Shown here: positions 52,565 through 64,000 of the stretch, piece after piece
How the letters are laid out: each line of letters opens with the position of its first letter
Numbering within the stretch: position 1 is the first letter of the stretch
DNA from: Paralichthys olivaceus
Taxonomy: Eukaryota; Chordata; Actinopteri; Pleuronectiformes; Paralichthyidae
DNA: 64,000 nt
Assembly (NCBI RefSeq): GCF_024713975.1
Contig: NC_091116.1
Coordinates: forward strand, 14,667,682-14,731,681
Reading direction: 5' to 3'
The notes under the pieces: generated by a model
What the model saw: the letters and a program-made list of their open reading frames with translations, nothing else
The model's database searches: none
What the model was told of the DNA's origin: nothing
Program-made: the position numbers and the translations under genes

Positions 52565-54030
52565 TCTCATTTTCACAAATCGATGTTAACAAGGAGCAAC
52601 GTCCTCTGTCCTCTAACTCAACAAGATGTAACTACCAAAGAAACTTTATGAACGGTAAACAAAGCTCACAGAGTCACATGTGAGGATCTGTCTCCAGGAC
52701 ACAAGGACAATAGATGCTGATTGAACTGAACACATCAACACAACAGATTTACTTCATTAGAAGAAACAGTTTGTAACTAAAGGTTTAAGTATTTGTACGT
52801 AAGAACATGTCTGATAGAGATGAAGGGAGGAGTTATTGTCAGTGATGGTAGGACTCTGGTGAAGAAGTCACGTCAATAACGTGTTGATGAGACATTAATG
52901 TGATAAAGAGGGAGAAGAGGACAGAGAAGCTCCATGTGTCCTCGACATTCTAGAGCTACAGCAGCAGAACTATGAGCAGATCCAACACAAACCTGAACTA
53001 GCTCTCACTATAACTTTATGAAGAACTGAACCTGAGATGATTCCACAGGAGAGGAGCTTGATGCTGAAACCTCTGGCTCCTCCTCTACTTTTAGAGACTT
53101 TAGGGACAACAGACTGAATTCTGGGAGCTCAAGGCTCTAGTAGTGATATGGTACTATGAGCTCTTTAAGGTTTGATGCTGCTGTATTATTAATGTAGGTG
53201 AGGAGGAGAACTTTAAATTCTAAATGTAACAGGAAGCCAGTGTAGAGAAGCTAATACAGGAGACATTTGGTCTCTGTTGCTGGTTCTCTTCAGGACACGT
53301 GCTGCAGCATTTTGGACAAACAGCAGAGTAACGACTCACTGCTGTTGCCTGATAATAAGGAATTGCCATAATCAAGTCTGGATGTGACAAAGACTAGTTT
53401 TTCTGCATCTTGATGAGACATGTATGATATTTGAGATGTTACATAAGTGAAAGAAGGCGGTCCTAGAGATTTGTTTTAAAATAGGATCAAAGAACAAATT
53501 GGGATCAAAAATGATTCCCAAATTCCTGACTGTTTCATTGGAAGCAAGGACGATGTCATCTAGCGCAGCTTCATTATTAGATAATGTATCTCTGAGGTGT
53601 TTAGGGCCGAGTATTAGAACCTCTGTTTTATCTGAGTTTAATAAGAGAACATTATAGCTCATCCAGGTTTTATGTCCTTGAAACATGAAGTTAAGTTAAT
53701 TGATAATACTGTTCTGGTTTTATTGATAAGTATAACTGGGTGTCATCCACATAGCAGTGGAAATTTACAGTTTGCCCTGATAACATTTCCTAGTGGAAGC
53801 ATACATAATGAGAATATACAAGAGGGCCGAGCACAGAACCCTGAGGAACACCGGGGTTAACTTTGGTGCTCACAGATGACTCATCATTAATTTGCACAAA
53901 TTGGAATCAATCTAAAAAAAATAGGATTTAACCAGGTTAGGGCAGTTCCTTAAATTAACTGTTCTAGTTTCTGTAATAAAATGTGATGATTGATTGTGTT
54001 GAATGCTGCACTGAGATCCAACAGGACAAG
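52565..54030 (-). mobile_element. LINE relic with reverse-transcriptase remnants (L2/CR1-like)
   Basis: Read on the minus strand, fragments of the reverse transcriptase are visible: a DLSAAFNTINHHILLQKLEQ-type motif near 54010-53950, a YADDTQLY-like motif (CYVDDTQLYLSIK) near 53750-53720, and WMSYNVLLLNSDKTEVLILG with NLGIIFDPNLFFD at 53372-53686. The frame is broken by stops and shifts. The 3' UTR (52572-52872) is shared with the fragment at 19032-19290. The 5' part is missing. The family assignment is by motif memory only. Confidence 0.75.
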
Positions 54031-55814
54031 GACGGACACATTGACTCAAAACAGTGAATGTGAATGACTGAATGAATGAGATGAAGATACAAGTTGTGGG
54101 TTTAGAAGATGGGATTGTTGTGGTCAGCTGATCAAGGGTGATCAGAGAGAAGCTGTCTAAATAAATAACAGGATTCTCATCTGTTTCTGAGATTTCTGCA
54201 CGTGATGGTGTATTAGTGTCAACTGAGGGCAGGAGATTGTAGATTTTATTTGTAATGGTTAGAATTTTAGCATTAAAAAAGTTAATAAGTAAAACGTTGC
54301 AGTTCAGGGACGGAGGAATTCTGGGTGGGATGGGGCTGTGACTCTGCTCTTGCTTTGTAGAGCCGCCTTATATACATTAAGACGTGGCTCTGAGGTCTGT
54401 GGGTGCTGTAGTTCATCAGATCATGTGACTCTTAGGCAGTGTCATGTGGTCAGGTGCGTTTTATTGACACACCAAGTGCAGAATCACCAACAAACACGTT
54501 ACGAGCATTGCTACACAACTTTCTATAAAATGTTTGTACACGTAGAAAAACTTTGTGCTGTTTGACTTATTTTCAATTGAAATAAAGGTTAAAAAATGAC
54601 TTTCATGATGGGGGTGAAGTGTGGATAAAGGTCATTGTCGTCAATCTGAGACATGAGTCACTGTTGTCAGTCTGAGGCCCAAGTCGCTGTCCTCGGTCTG
54701 AGACACAAGTCGCTGTCCTCAGTCAATCTGAGACACGAGTCACTGTTGTCAGTCAAACACAAGTCGCTGTCCGCAGTCAGTCTGAGACACAAGTTGCTGT
54801 CGTCAGTCAATCTGAGACATGAGCCACTGTCGTCAGTCAAATATAAGTCACTTTTGTCAATCTCAGACACAAGTCGCTACTGCAAGTCCGGGACGTTTCA
54901 CAAACACACTGCAGGACAACACCACATGATTGGTTCAATCCTGACAACCCTGTGATGCTTCAGACTGAACATAGCTGAACTCAACAGATTCCACATTTAG
55001 AACCAGAACCTCAAAGTTCCTGGATTCTGGAATCCTGTGACTGTCCTGCTAGCTAACAGGCTAACAGCAGGAGTGAAGGGGTCGGGTTGAGTCACAGAAA
55101 AACAGTTTGATTCTGTTCATGATGAACATTAATAAACAGGAAGTGTCCTTGGCTCTGTCAGGTCAGAGAGAACAGTAGAGCACAACAGTAGAACTCAGAG
55201 TAGTGAAATGACTAGAACCCTGTACACGACACAGACTGACTGAATCCAGAACAACCACAAAACCACTGACTGAGTGGAACTCAAGACTGGACTTTATTGG
55301 AGGTGGCGCCCCCTCTCTTCACATGACAGAGAGTCAATTGATTACTCATTGACCAGGGTTGGATTATAACTTGATTATTTACCATTGATTATCATCTTAA
55401 ACAATACCAACTCATCAGAACTCTGTACAGTGCCTCCTGTGGTCAAATGTGCGGGACAGACTTTTTTAAACATTTCTTTCTATTTCATTTCAACGAAGTA
55501 TATATATATTTTTTTTCAAACTTTTGTAGATAAGATGTTTTAGAGTCTGGAACTTCCAGACCTTTGAGTCAATAGCTTTTGGTCGGTCCACATGATCTTC
55601 TTCAGCACTGAGGAGGAGGTTCAGTTTTAGTTTCTGGAGGTAAATAATTTTTTTTACAGTGTTCTGCTTGGTCAGGGGTCGTCTGGGTCCAGAGTGTGTG
55701 ACGAACTAACCATAAAATTATTCATTCACATCGATCAATCAGAAAGTTCAAAGTGCTAATTGGTCCCATCCATTAGAAGTGGGCGTGGCCAGCTGAAGAC
55801 TTCCCTCCTGTCTC
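54031..55814. other. Intergenic DNA and fmnl2 3' UTR
   Basis: Nothing coding was seen between 54031 and 54640 or between 54960 and 55290. The fmnl2 3' UTR probably runs from the stop at 55815 down to a minus-strand AATAAA at 55293-55298, a UTR of about 520 bp. Confidence 0.5.
54640..54890. repeat. 30-36-bp degenerate minisatellite
   Basis: About 250 bp of tcagtcaatctgagacacaa followed by gtcgctgtc, with unit length varying by deletions. The short open frames on both strands here are by-products. Confidence 0.85.
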
Positions 55815-56738
55815 TCAGTAGTGCTCCTCAGAGTGGGCGGGGTCACAGAAGAAGCGAGAGCTGCGTTTGGCCGATCGAGCCGTAAAGGGGACGGTCTTCA
55901 GAGCTGCAGGTAAGAAAACAAACAGCCAATCAGGCGACAGATGGGGAGTGGCAGGTGTGAAGTGTGTCCACCTGATCAGAATGTTTACCTGTGATAATGT
56001 CCTCGATCGCCCCGTCCTTCCCCTCGTAAACATGCCGGCTGTCTTTCCCCTGTCGTCGTCTCAGCTCAGTGATCAGTTCCTTCTGCTGACGCTTCCCCCT
56101 GTGAGACGGAGACTGGAGGAGTGGGGGAGGGGAGTTATTCAGACCAATCACAGACTGTCTAGATGATGACACAAGGTCAGAGGTCAAAGTCTCACCTTTG
56201 TCTCTTCCTCTTCCTGCTGCTCCTCCTGCTCCAGTTTTTCCAACAACATCTGCTCCTGACGCCGCCGCTGCTCATTCTCGTCCTCAGCCAGCTGAACATA
56301 GAAAGTGACACACAGGAAGTCACATTTAGGAAGTCACATGCAGAAATAACCTGAGATGAGTCGTGTTTACTCACCCTGTATGCTTTAATGAAGCGAACAA
56401 AGATGGGGAAGAATACTGATGGTGGCATCGTCTTGGAGCTTTCTCCAAAAAACTTGACTGCATCCTCAAAAGCATCCTAAAGATTTTAACCATCTTAGTT
56501 TTTACAGTGTAAACTTTGTAAACACGAGTACATTATTATCAATTGTAGTTTTACTTTGTATGTATGTGTAGACTCACCTGTGCGATGCGTGCATCCTCCT
56601 GCAGTTTGCTGAGTCGTGATTCATTCCTGCTGATGAAATCTTTGAGCGTCGCGTTGTGTTGAACACTGAACTCTCTCCAGGTCAGTTCCATCCCTCGCTG
56701 CAGCTCTTTCACATCACACAACACATTTTCCAGACTCA

Positions 56739-56773
<35 letters not shown>

Positions 56774-57225
56774 TTGGGTTAGTGAGCACCTCTGTGATTG
56801 GCTGATAGACTCAGTTCACACCTATGGTTCACACACAGGTGGCTCACATGGTGTGTAAGCAGCACTTTGATATGCTGACAGACTCACCTGCAGCAGCTTT
56901 GTCAATGTAGTGAAGTTCGTTGTAAAACAGAGACACAGACGAATATTTCTCTCTTACAACGTTTGAGATGTAATGAAGCAACGTCTGTTTCCTGTCGGTC
57001 GACTTTGTGTCCAGCAGCTACACAAACACACACACACAGACACACACGTAATATAAAACAAGTTCACTCCCCCGTAAATGTGTGTGTTTGTAATGTTCTG
57101 TTCATTATTTATCATTATGTCCTGTTGTATGATATATTATATTGTAAACGTGTGTAATGTTGTGTCGTGCTGGCTGTGTATACATACACGTATGTATATA
57201 TATATACATACATGTGTATGTATGT

Positions 57226-57260
<35 letters not shown>

Positions 57261-57807
57261 CATGTGTGTGTGTGTGTGTATGTATTTGTATATGTGTGTG
57301 TGTGTATGTGTGTGTGTGTGTGTTACCAGGTCGAGACTCTGTAGTTTAAATCCATACACTGCTCCTCTTTTACTACTGTTCATGTAGTTTCCCAAAGCCA
57401 AGATGATCTGAAACAAAATATATATGTATATATATATTCAAATACACACATACTGTATATAAACATATATAAAATTAACCCTGATACTAGAATATATAAA
57501 ATTAATGTAGATGTATATTTATAGTCAACAAACCTCCAGAATCTTTTTCAGCTTCTGAGATGATTTGATAGAAATTGAAGCAGCGATGATGGCGTGAAGT
57601 TGCTGAGGAAACACAAGACAGTGAGACGGGTCCCATTTACCTGTCTGTCTGCCTGTCTGTCTATCTGTCTGTCTTCATGTCTGCCTGCCTATCAATCTGC
57701 CTGTCTGTCCTTCTGACTGTCAGTCCCTCCATGTGCCTATCTGTCTATATGTCTGTCTTCATGTCTGCCTGAATGTGTATCTATCTGCCTGTCTGACTGT
57801 CCCTCTA

Positions 57808-57838
<31 letters not shown>

Positions 57839-59692
57839 GCCTGTCTATCTGTCTGCCTGTCTGTCTTCATGTCTGCCTGCCTTTCTATCTGTCTGTCTGG
57901 CTGTCTGTCCCTCTGACTGTCTGTCCCTCCATGTGCCTATCTGTCTGCCCTTCGGTTTTCCTGTCTGTCTTACCGGGGTTAACATCTGGACGTTGTCTGC
58001 AAAGTTTCCCATGAAGGTCATGATGCTCATGCGTTGACTGAGTCGTTCGATGCGACTGAACTGCATCATGAATCGATCTTCGTCACTCAGTGCCTCCACT
58101 GGTTTCCTATCTCTCTCATACTGACGTAGCGTCTTCACTTCGGCCTCCGTCGGCAGGAAACGCATCAAACACTCAACAAAGTCCACGCGCACCGTCCGCA
58201 GGTCGAACCTGCACAAACAGGAAGTAGAAAGTGAATCTACCTGTCATGTTCAACCTGCGGATGTCAGAAAAAAACTTAAAAAACCAATAATGGACTACGC
58301 TGACATTGTCATGATTATCATGATTCATCCAAAACTGATATCCAGCCACTTAATCCAGCCAATGTATTATTTTTGAAACACTCAGGTGGCTCCCTTTAGA
58401 CAAAAGACTTCAATTTCACTCTTACCAATTTATTTTTAAGTCTATTCAATTTGATTATCCAATTACACACTTAGAAGCTGGGACCACTTTCACTTTACAG
58501 TCCCATTTGTTAACAAAGCAGTCAGCAAAAAAGCTTTTATGTTTCAGGCTCCCTCCGATTGGAATCACCTACCTATAAACAACTGTTTGCTCTCATCTTT
58601 CCACGTTTTTAAAAATGTTTGGTTTCTTATGTCAAATCCGACTGTCTATGTTTTCAGTAATACAATTCACCATGTCACTATTATTTCCTTTCACATTGAT
58701 CCATTTTTCTTCTCTTTTTTCTTACTTTATTTTTGTACTTTTTCTCCTTGGTTGTAAACTGTCGTCCCTTGTGTTGTGTTTTGTTGTTGTTTGTGTCTGT
58801 TCTATTACTGTTGTGTCTTGGATTGCTTGTTGTTGTTTGTTTCATGATTATTTGTTTTTTGTGGGACCCTCTTGAGAACACAACTCAAGGGGTTTGTTCC
58901 AGTTGAATAAATACATTTCACAGAATATGGGCACCTGGCATCCAATCAGGAGCAAGAACACATCTGAGTTATTTCTTTAAACTTGTTAACTGTTTATTAT
59001 TGACACGTGTTCTGATTGGTGCAGGGTGACCTACGTGTGGATGGCTCGACAGATGACCTCTGGGCCCTGGCCAGCTTTCCTCAGCGTGATGGCAAGATTT
59101 TTAGACCGATTTGCTTCGAGCAGTGAAACCTTTGACGCACTTTTCTGAGGAAGTTTCTGTCGTGACAAAGTCAAGTCGACAGCTGGACCCTGAGCCTTTG
59201 TCTTAAAGAGCTCCTCAAACTCCTCCACGTCCAGGGCCTGAGAGGCAGACAGGTCATTAGAAACACATGTTATTGATTACATATGATCACATGTTGTGAT
59301 CATATGTAAAAACTCACCTGAAGGATGGACTCGTCGTCGATGTCGTTGAAAACAGTTCCGTTGATCTGACTCGGCTTCAGAGCGACCCAGTTCAACACCG
59401 GCATCCGGAACTTAGTCTGGATTGGCTTCTTGATCTTCACCGCTGTGAGAAACAAACAGGTCAGAGAGAGAGAAACAGATAGACAGACAAACAGGTAGGT
59501 GAGGACACACAGAGACAGACAAATGAGGGTACAGAATCACCGACAGTTGAGGACACACAGAGACAGACAGGTGAGGGAACAGAATCACAGACAGGTGAGG
59601 ACACACAGAGACAGTCACTTTGGATAATATTAAATGACATGACATTAAATGACACATAAAGTAACATTAAATGACATATTAAATGACATGTA

Positions 59693-59723
<31 letters not shown>

Positions 59724-59761
59724 TTAAATGACATATAAAGTAACATATTAAATGACATGTA

Positions 59762-59792
<31 letters not shown>

Positions 59793-59866
59793 TTAAATGA
59801 CATATAAAGTAACATATTAAATGACATATTAAATGACATATTAAATGACATATTAAATGACATGTA

Positions 59867-59901
<35 letters not shown>

Positions 59902-60199
59902 TGAAATGACATATAAAGTAACATATTAAATGACATGTAATAGACAGACAGACAGACAGACATTAAATGACATATAAAGTAACATATTAAATGACATATT
60001 AAATGACATGTAATAGACAGACAGACAGACAGACATTAAATGACATATAAAGTAACATATTAAATGACATGTAATAGACAGACAGACAGACAGACATTAA
60101 ATGACATATAAAGTAACATATTAAATGACATGTAATAGACAGACAGACAGACAGACAGACATTAAATGACATATAAAGTAACATATTAAATGACATGTA

Positions 60200-60230
<31 letters not shown>

Positions 60231-60304
60231 TTAAATGACATATAAAGTAACATATTAAATGACATATTAAATGACATATTAAATGACATATTAAATGACA
60301 TGTA

Positions 60305-60339
<35 letters not shown>

Positions 60340-63300
60340 TGAAATGACATATAAAGTAACATATTAAATGACATGTAATAGACAGTCAGACAGACAGACA
60401 TTAAATGACATATAAAGTAACATATTAAATGACATGTAATAGACAGACAGACAGACAGACATTAAATGACATATAAAGTAACATATTAAATGACATATTA
60501 AATGACATGTAATAGACAGACAGACAGACAGACATTAAATGACATATAAAGTAACATATTAAATGACATGTAATAAACTGGTGTTTCTCTTACATTGACT
60601 TTGTTCCTTATTGTGTGATTTAAACTGTAATCGTGTTAATCTGTGATCGACATGTTGGTCTTGATCTTGAGTCTGAGATCGATACCTTATGGCTCCGCCC
60701 ACCTGTCGCGGTTCTGCGCACGTTCAGGTTCGCGTTAAACTTTGAACTGAGTGAACATGTTTGTCTGAGTTTTCAACATCAACGAGTTTCTGGAGGATGC
60801 TACAGGAGATGCTACAGGAGATGCTACAGGAGATGCTACAGGAGATGTTACAGGAGATGCTACAGGAGATGTTACAGGAGATGCTACAGGAGATGTTACA
60901 GGAGATGCTACAGGAGATGTTACAGGAGATGCTACAGGAGATGCTACAGGAGATGCTACAGGAGATGTTACAGGAGATGCTACAGGAGATGCTACAGGAG
61001 ATGCTACAGGAGATGCTACAGGAGATGTTACAGGAGATGCTACAGGTGAGTTGTTGCTGACAGAACTGAAGTGAGTGTGTGCGCGCGCGCGCGAGAAAGA
61101 CCAGTGTAGTTGTAGCGGTGTCAAGTGGAGACGCCATTTTGTGAATCTATCCGTACGCAGATGCTAATATGTGGTGTTGGCGCTTTTTTTTCTTTTATGT
61201 GTATGATTTGTTTTATGCACTTTAACTGAGTTCTGAAGGTTGTTATGTGTGAGCACTGCGATTAAGATAGGTTTGCTTGATAGTATGAGAGACAGTGAGA
61301 AATATCTCAGGGAATACTTTGAATACTTTCGTGTAAATGAGGTATTCACTCTCTACTCCTGTGGCTCTCCTCCTATGTAATTGTTTTGTGCAAATTCAAT
61401 TACAGTTAAGTTCTTAACATCTCTATCCCCATTTTCAGTGATGTAACAGAGACAGACAGGCGAGGACACAGAGACACAGACAGACAGACAGACAGACAGG
61501 TGAGGACACAGACAGACAGACAGACAGACAGGTGAGGACACAGAGACGCAGACAAACAAACAGACAGACAGACAGACAGGCGAGGACACAGAGACACAGA
61601 CAGACAGACAGACAGACAGATGAGGACACAGACAGACAGACAGACAGACAGACAGGTGAGGACACAGAGACGCAGACAAACAAACAGACAGACAGACAGA
61701 CAGGCGAGGACACAGAGACACAGACAGACAGACAGACAGACAGGTGAGGACACAGTCAGACAGACAGACAGGTGAGGACACAGAGACGCAGACAAACAAA
61801 CAGACAGACAGACAGGCGAGGACAGACAGACAGACAGACAGACAGATGAGGACACAGAGACACAGACAGACAGACAGACAGGTGAGGACACAGATAGACA
61901 GACAGAAAGACAGGTGAGGACACAGACAGCAGACAGGTGAGGATACAGTGACACAGACAGACAGACAGGGGAGGACACAGAGACACAGACAGACAGACAG
62001 ACAGACAGACAGGTGAGGACACAGATACACAGACAGACAGACAGGGGAGGACACAGAGACACAGACAGACAGACAGACAGGTGAGGACACAGATACACAG
62101 ACAGACAGACAGGGGAGGACACAGAGACACAGACAGACAGACAGACAGGGGAGGACACAGATGTAGGATCTCCCTGTAAAAGGTGTTAGACTTGATGCAG
62201 CCCTGACTGAACATGATGCATGATGGGTAGAATTTTGTCCGACTTCACCCAGCACTGCAAAATATCACCAGGTCACGTGACCTTAATATGGCGGGAGCCA
62301 GCAGACAGTCAGAAGGATGTTCTGCAGCTGTGACATCACAACTCTGCTCTGATTTGATGAAGGCTTCACTGATGTATCTTATGTTTTAAAGAATTATGAT
62401 GTTTTCTGCTCCATAAATGTAAGTTGTTAGAAGCTGAACCCTATATTTTTATATTTATACAAAACAATATCCATCTCATATACCCCAATTAAATCAAGGT
62501 AATAAAATATATATACATATATATTATATATATATTATAACCACTGGCAGTGCGTATCTGTTGTTTTCTGTTATTTCATGTGTGTGTATTTAATGTTTCT
62601 AATGTGCTGATTAATGAAGGACAAAAATGTTCAACTTCTTTGTTCTAAAACACGAGGAAAACTGTTTCCCCTGCAAATAAAAACGAAAAGCTGTGAGATC
62701 GGTCTTTGTTCTTGTCTGTGATGCTACGAGACGTGAAAAGTGTCTGACTTGACGTCTGTGTTTTTGTACTCAATCCCTGCAGCCACTGGCTGATCACAGA
62801 TGATCAAGTTCATCTCAAATGAATAAAGTCTGGCGGCGCTCCAGTATCCAATCCGAGCAGCCGCTGTGCTACAGACAGGTGAGAGGTGCAGAAAGACTGG
62901 ACGACGAAACAAAATTTAAATCTTGAAACTATGAGGTGTTTGTGATGAACTGAACTAGCACTGTTAGGGTTAGCATAGTGTCGCTGAGCAGGTGTTCATT
63001 CATCATGTTTTAACCAGTGCTCTGTATGTTTACATGTTTATCTGAGCTACTGTTAATCTTACCACTAACATGTTTAGAACATGTGTAGAACATGTTTGAA
63101 TGTTTGACACAATGTGAGGGTGTTTTCATTTTGTTTCTGTGTTTGACCTAACCCTGTCACAAAAGAGAGACTGACTGAGGAAAGGAAATGTGCGTGCGTG
63201 CGTGCGTGCGTGTGTGTGTGAGAGAGAGTTAACTAACCAATATAGGTCAGGTCAGTTACTAGTTATTGACATAATTATCATAACTGTGTTTTTTTGTTTT

Positions 63301-63964
63301 TTTTAGGTGAACAGGTGGAAACTGAACAGATCATCTCTTTGGTCGGATGAAGTTTCCAGGTAATGAAATGATGTTGAAACTGTGACATGGAAATGGCGAG
63401 ATAGGAAATGCAACTATAACATAGAACATAGAACATACAAGTGAACTTACAAAATAACTTGAGTGGACCCTCTGAGGAACAGGTCAGAAACATCGACATG
63501 TTATCACAGATTATAGTTGACTTTTCCTTGATTTTGATTGTTCAGAAAAAATTTCAACCTGCGAACTTTAACCTGTGACACTCACCTGCGAGTCCCGAGT
63601 TAAAGATGACCGTAGGTGACCCCCCTGACCCCGGAAGAGGGGGGGCCACAGGGGGAGGAGGAGGGGGCGTTGGGATGGAGGAGAGCTCGCTGGTCCGACA
63701 GGGAGGGGGAGGAGGGGGTGGGGGCGGGGGAGGAGCAGGAGCAGGAGGCGAGGGGTAAAGACCGTTGGACACTTTAACGATGAAGAGAAAAAGAAAAGTT
63801 TAATTTCAGGTGATGTAAAAAACAATTGATCACACGAGTGTTCTGATTGGTCGAGTTGAAACGTACCTGTGTCTGGCATTGGTGGTGGAGGAGGTGGAGG
63901 GGGTGGGGCTTGCATGCCTGGAGCTTCACCCGCCCCCATGTTGTGATAGGCGATGGTCTCAGGG
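55815..63964 (-). CDS. fmnl2: Formin-like 2, FH1-FH2-DAD C-terminal half; 5' part outside window
   Basis: Thirteen exons on the minus strand: 63867-63964, 63586-63771, 59318-59442, 59035-59237, 57974-58208, 57534-57602, 57327-57407, 56888-57017, 56578-56738, 56375-56476, 56196-56291, 55989-56112 and 55815-55903; phases agree throughout (about 565 codons). The FH1 polyproline segments are in the first two. FH2 begins [17 protein letters not shown] and includes [10 protein letters not shown] and [20 protein letters not shown]. The C-terminus has the DAD-like [18 protein letters not shown] and ends [14 protein letters not shown]. Formin-like proteins nucleate and elongate unbranched actin at the cell cortex under Rho GTPase control. 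The EEHY end resembles FMNL2 more than FMNL1 or FMNL3, as remembered. The 4.1-kb intron 59443-63585 is packed with tandem arrays. Confidence 0.9.
56740..56769. repeat. AC microsatellite abutting an fmnl2 acceptor
   Basis: About 14 AC dinucleotides directly before the exon 56578-56738. On the transcript strand this is a GT run ending in the acceptor TGTGTAG, so it doubles as the polypyrimidine tract. Confidence 0.9.
57180..57326. repeat. Mixed TA/TG microsatellite in fmnl2 intron
   Basis: About 145 bp of alternating ta and tg dinucleotides with tatgtatacatacatg blocks, next to the donor of exon 57327-57407. It is potentially Z-DNA or cruciform prone. Confidence 0.9.
57640..57972. repeat. CTGT/CTGC tetranucleotide array in fmnl2 intron
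   Basis: About 330 bp of ctgtctgtctgcctgtctat-type repeats with longer sub-blocks (cttcatgtctgcctgc, ctgtccctccatgtgccta) that recur. It runs directly into the donor of exon 57974-58208 (CTTAC on the plus strand). Confidence 0.92.
58275..58925 (+). mobile_element. 5'-truncated LINE 3' end (CR1/Rex-like) in fmnl2 intron
   Basis: Plus-strand orientation, opposite to fmnl2. It begins in the reverse-transcriptase C-terminal region (a PIMDYADIV-type motif near 58290) and passes through degraded coding sequence (LPPIGITYL-type near 58550). It ends with the typical 3' tail tgggaccctcttgagaacac, then aactcaaggggtttgttcca and gttgaataaatac. The frame is broken. Truncation at the 5' side is usual for LINE insertions. 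The family name is by memory of the 3' end. Confidence 0.75.
59690..60574. repeat. Compound minisatellite: GACA blocks plus attaaatgacat blocks
   Basis: About 885 bp. Each unit of roughly 55-90 bp has a (GACA)4-8 block, then attaaatgacatataaagta, then acatattaaatgac repeated one to four times, then atgtaatagaca. Both internal blocks change copy number independently. Long duplicated segments are evident (59780-59950 resembles 60210-60400). Confidence 0.96.
60797..61046. repeat. 12-bp minisatellite GCTACAGGAGAT
   Basis: About 250 bp, some 21 copies of atgctacaggag alternating with atgttacaggag, in fmnl2's large intron. The 12-bp stop-free unit opens several frames at once (MLQE and CYRR on plus, SCSI and ASPV on minus). 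Only one position varies (C/T). Confidence 0.97.
61448..62160. repeat. GACA-based compound minisatellite
   Basis: About 710 bp of gacagacagacaggtgagga followed by cacagagacacaga, with variable (GACA)n. The minus strand reads SVCLSVCLC in open frames of up to 300 codons. Many copies carry the sequence caggtgagg, so the plus strand has repeated donor-like motifs, but fmnl2 is on the other strand. Confidence 0.96.
62161..63585. other. Remainder of the large fmnl2 intron
   Basis: Mostly unremarkable AT-rich DNA with an AT run near 62506-62535 and a TGCG/TGTG run at 63190-63220. Two plus-strand segments (62819-62878 and 63307-63358) have good splice borders and open frames in the same phase, but I do not recognise the product (see findings). 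Confidence 0.4.
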
Positions 63965-64000
63965 CTGCAGAAATCAATGATCAAATATTAATGAACAAAT

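Noticed and set aside
53372-53686. 104-codon minus-strand frame with SDKTEVLILGPK.
   Set aside because: A reverse-transcriptase fragment of a dead LINE, not a host gene.
60633-61137. Arg/Cys-rich frame CYRRCYRR and a MLQEMLQE frame.
   Set aside because: 12-bp array read in alternative frames; no codon-level evidence.
61353-62255. 300-codon minus-strand frame [16 protein letters not shown].
   Set aside because: GACA microsatellite product in an fmnl2 intron; equivalent frames exist in other phases.

Overview
The window is nuclear DNA of a ray-finned fish, probably a spiny-rayed teleost. The evidence is vertebrate multi-exon genes with short GT-AG introns, teleost-style protein sequences (melanophilin, dystrotelin, short ZDBF2), fish-type LINE fragments and very abundant micro- and minisatellites. 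I rebuilt exons by hand from splice sites; reading frames close across every gene reported as complete. Gene names come from remembered protein families, not from a database search.

Layout, left to right: melanophilin mlph (minus, 782-9374, 3' end outside the window); an intronless MuRF-type trim63 (minus, 13203-14207); two large tandem arrays; cd59 (minus, 16956-17977); dystrotelin dytn (plus, 19788-23562), convergent with zdbf2 (minus, 23601-26871); eef1b2 (minus, 28186-30265) with two SNORD51-like intronic snoRNAs; arl11 (plus, 30869-32764); ebpl (minus, 33205-35436); cavin2 (minus, 37261-40656); vps16 (plus, 42030-48818, 24 exons, two of its introns apparently U12-type); regucalcin rgn (plus, 50416-52213); a LINE relic; and the 3' half of fmnl2 (minus, 55815-63964, 5' part outside the window).

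The genes are unrelated housekeeping and tissue genes rather than one pathway. They cover melanosome transport (mlph), muscle ubiquitin ligation (trim63), complement protection (cd59), translation elongation (eef1b2), small GTPase signalling (arl11), sterol-isomerase-like membrane protein (ebpl), caveolae (cavin2), endolysosomal tethering (vps16), calcium/lactone metabolism (rgn) and actin filament assembly (fmnl2). Their order preserves pieces of older vertebrate synteny: dytn-zdbf2-eef1b2 as on human 2q33, and arl11-ebpl as on human 13q14.

The most striking non-genic property is tandem repetition. By my coordinates about 9-10 kb of the window is minisatellite, mostly inside introns. The most unusual array, in ebpl, repeats a 44-bp unit holding a 3' splice site plus the first bases of the following exon. 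I found no convincing undescribed gene system, no CRISPR array and no recognisable retroviral or Polinton genes.
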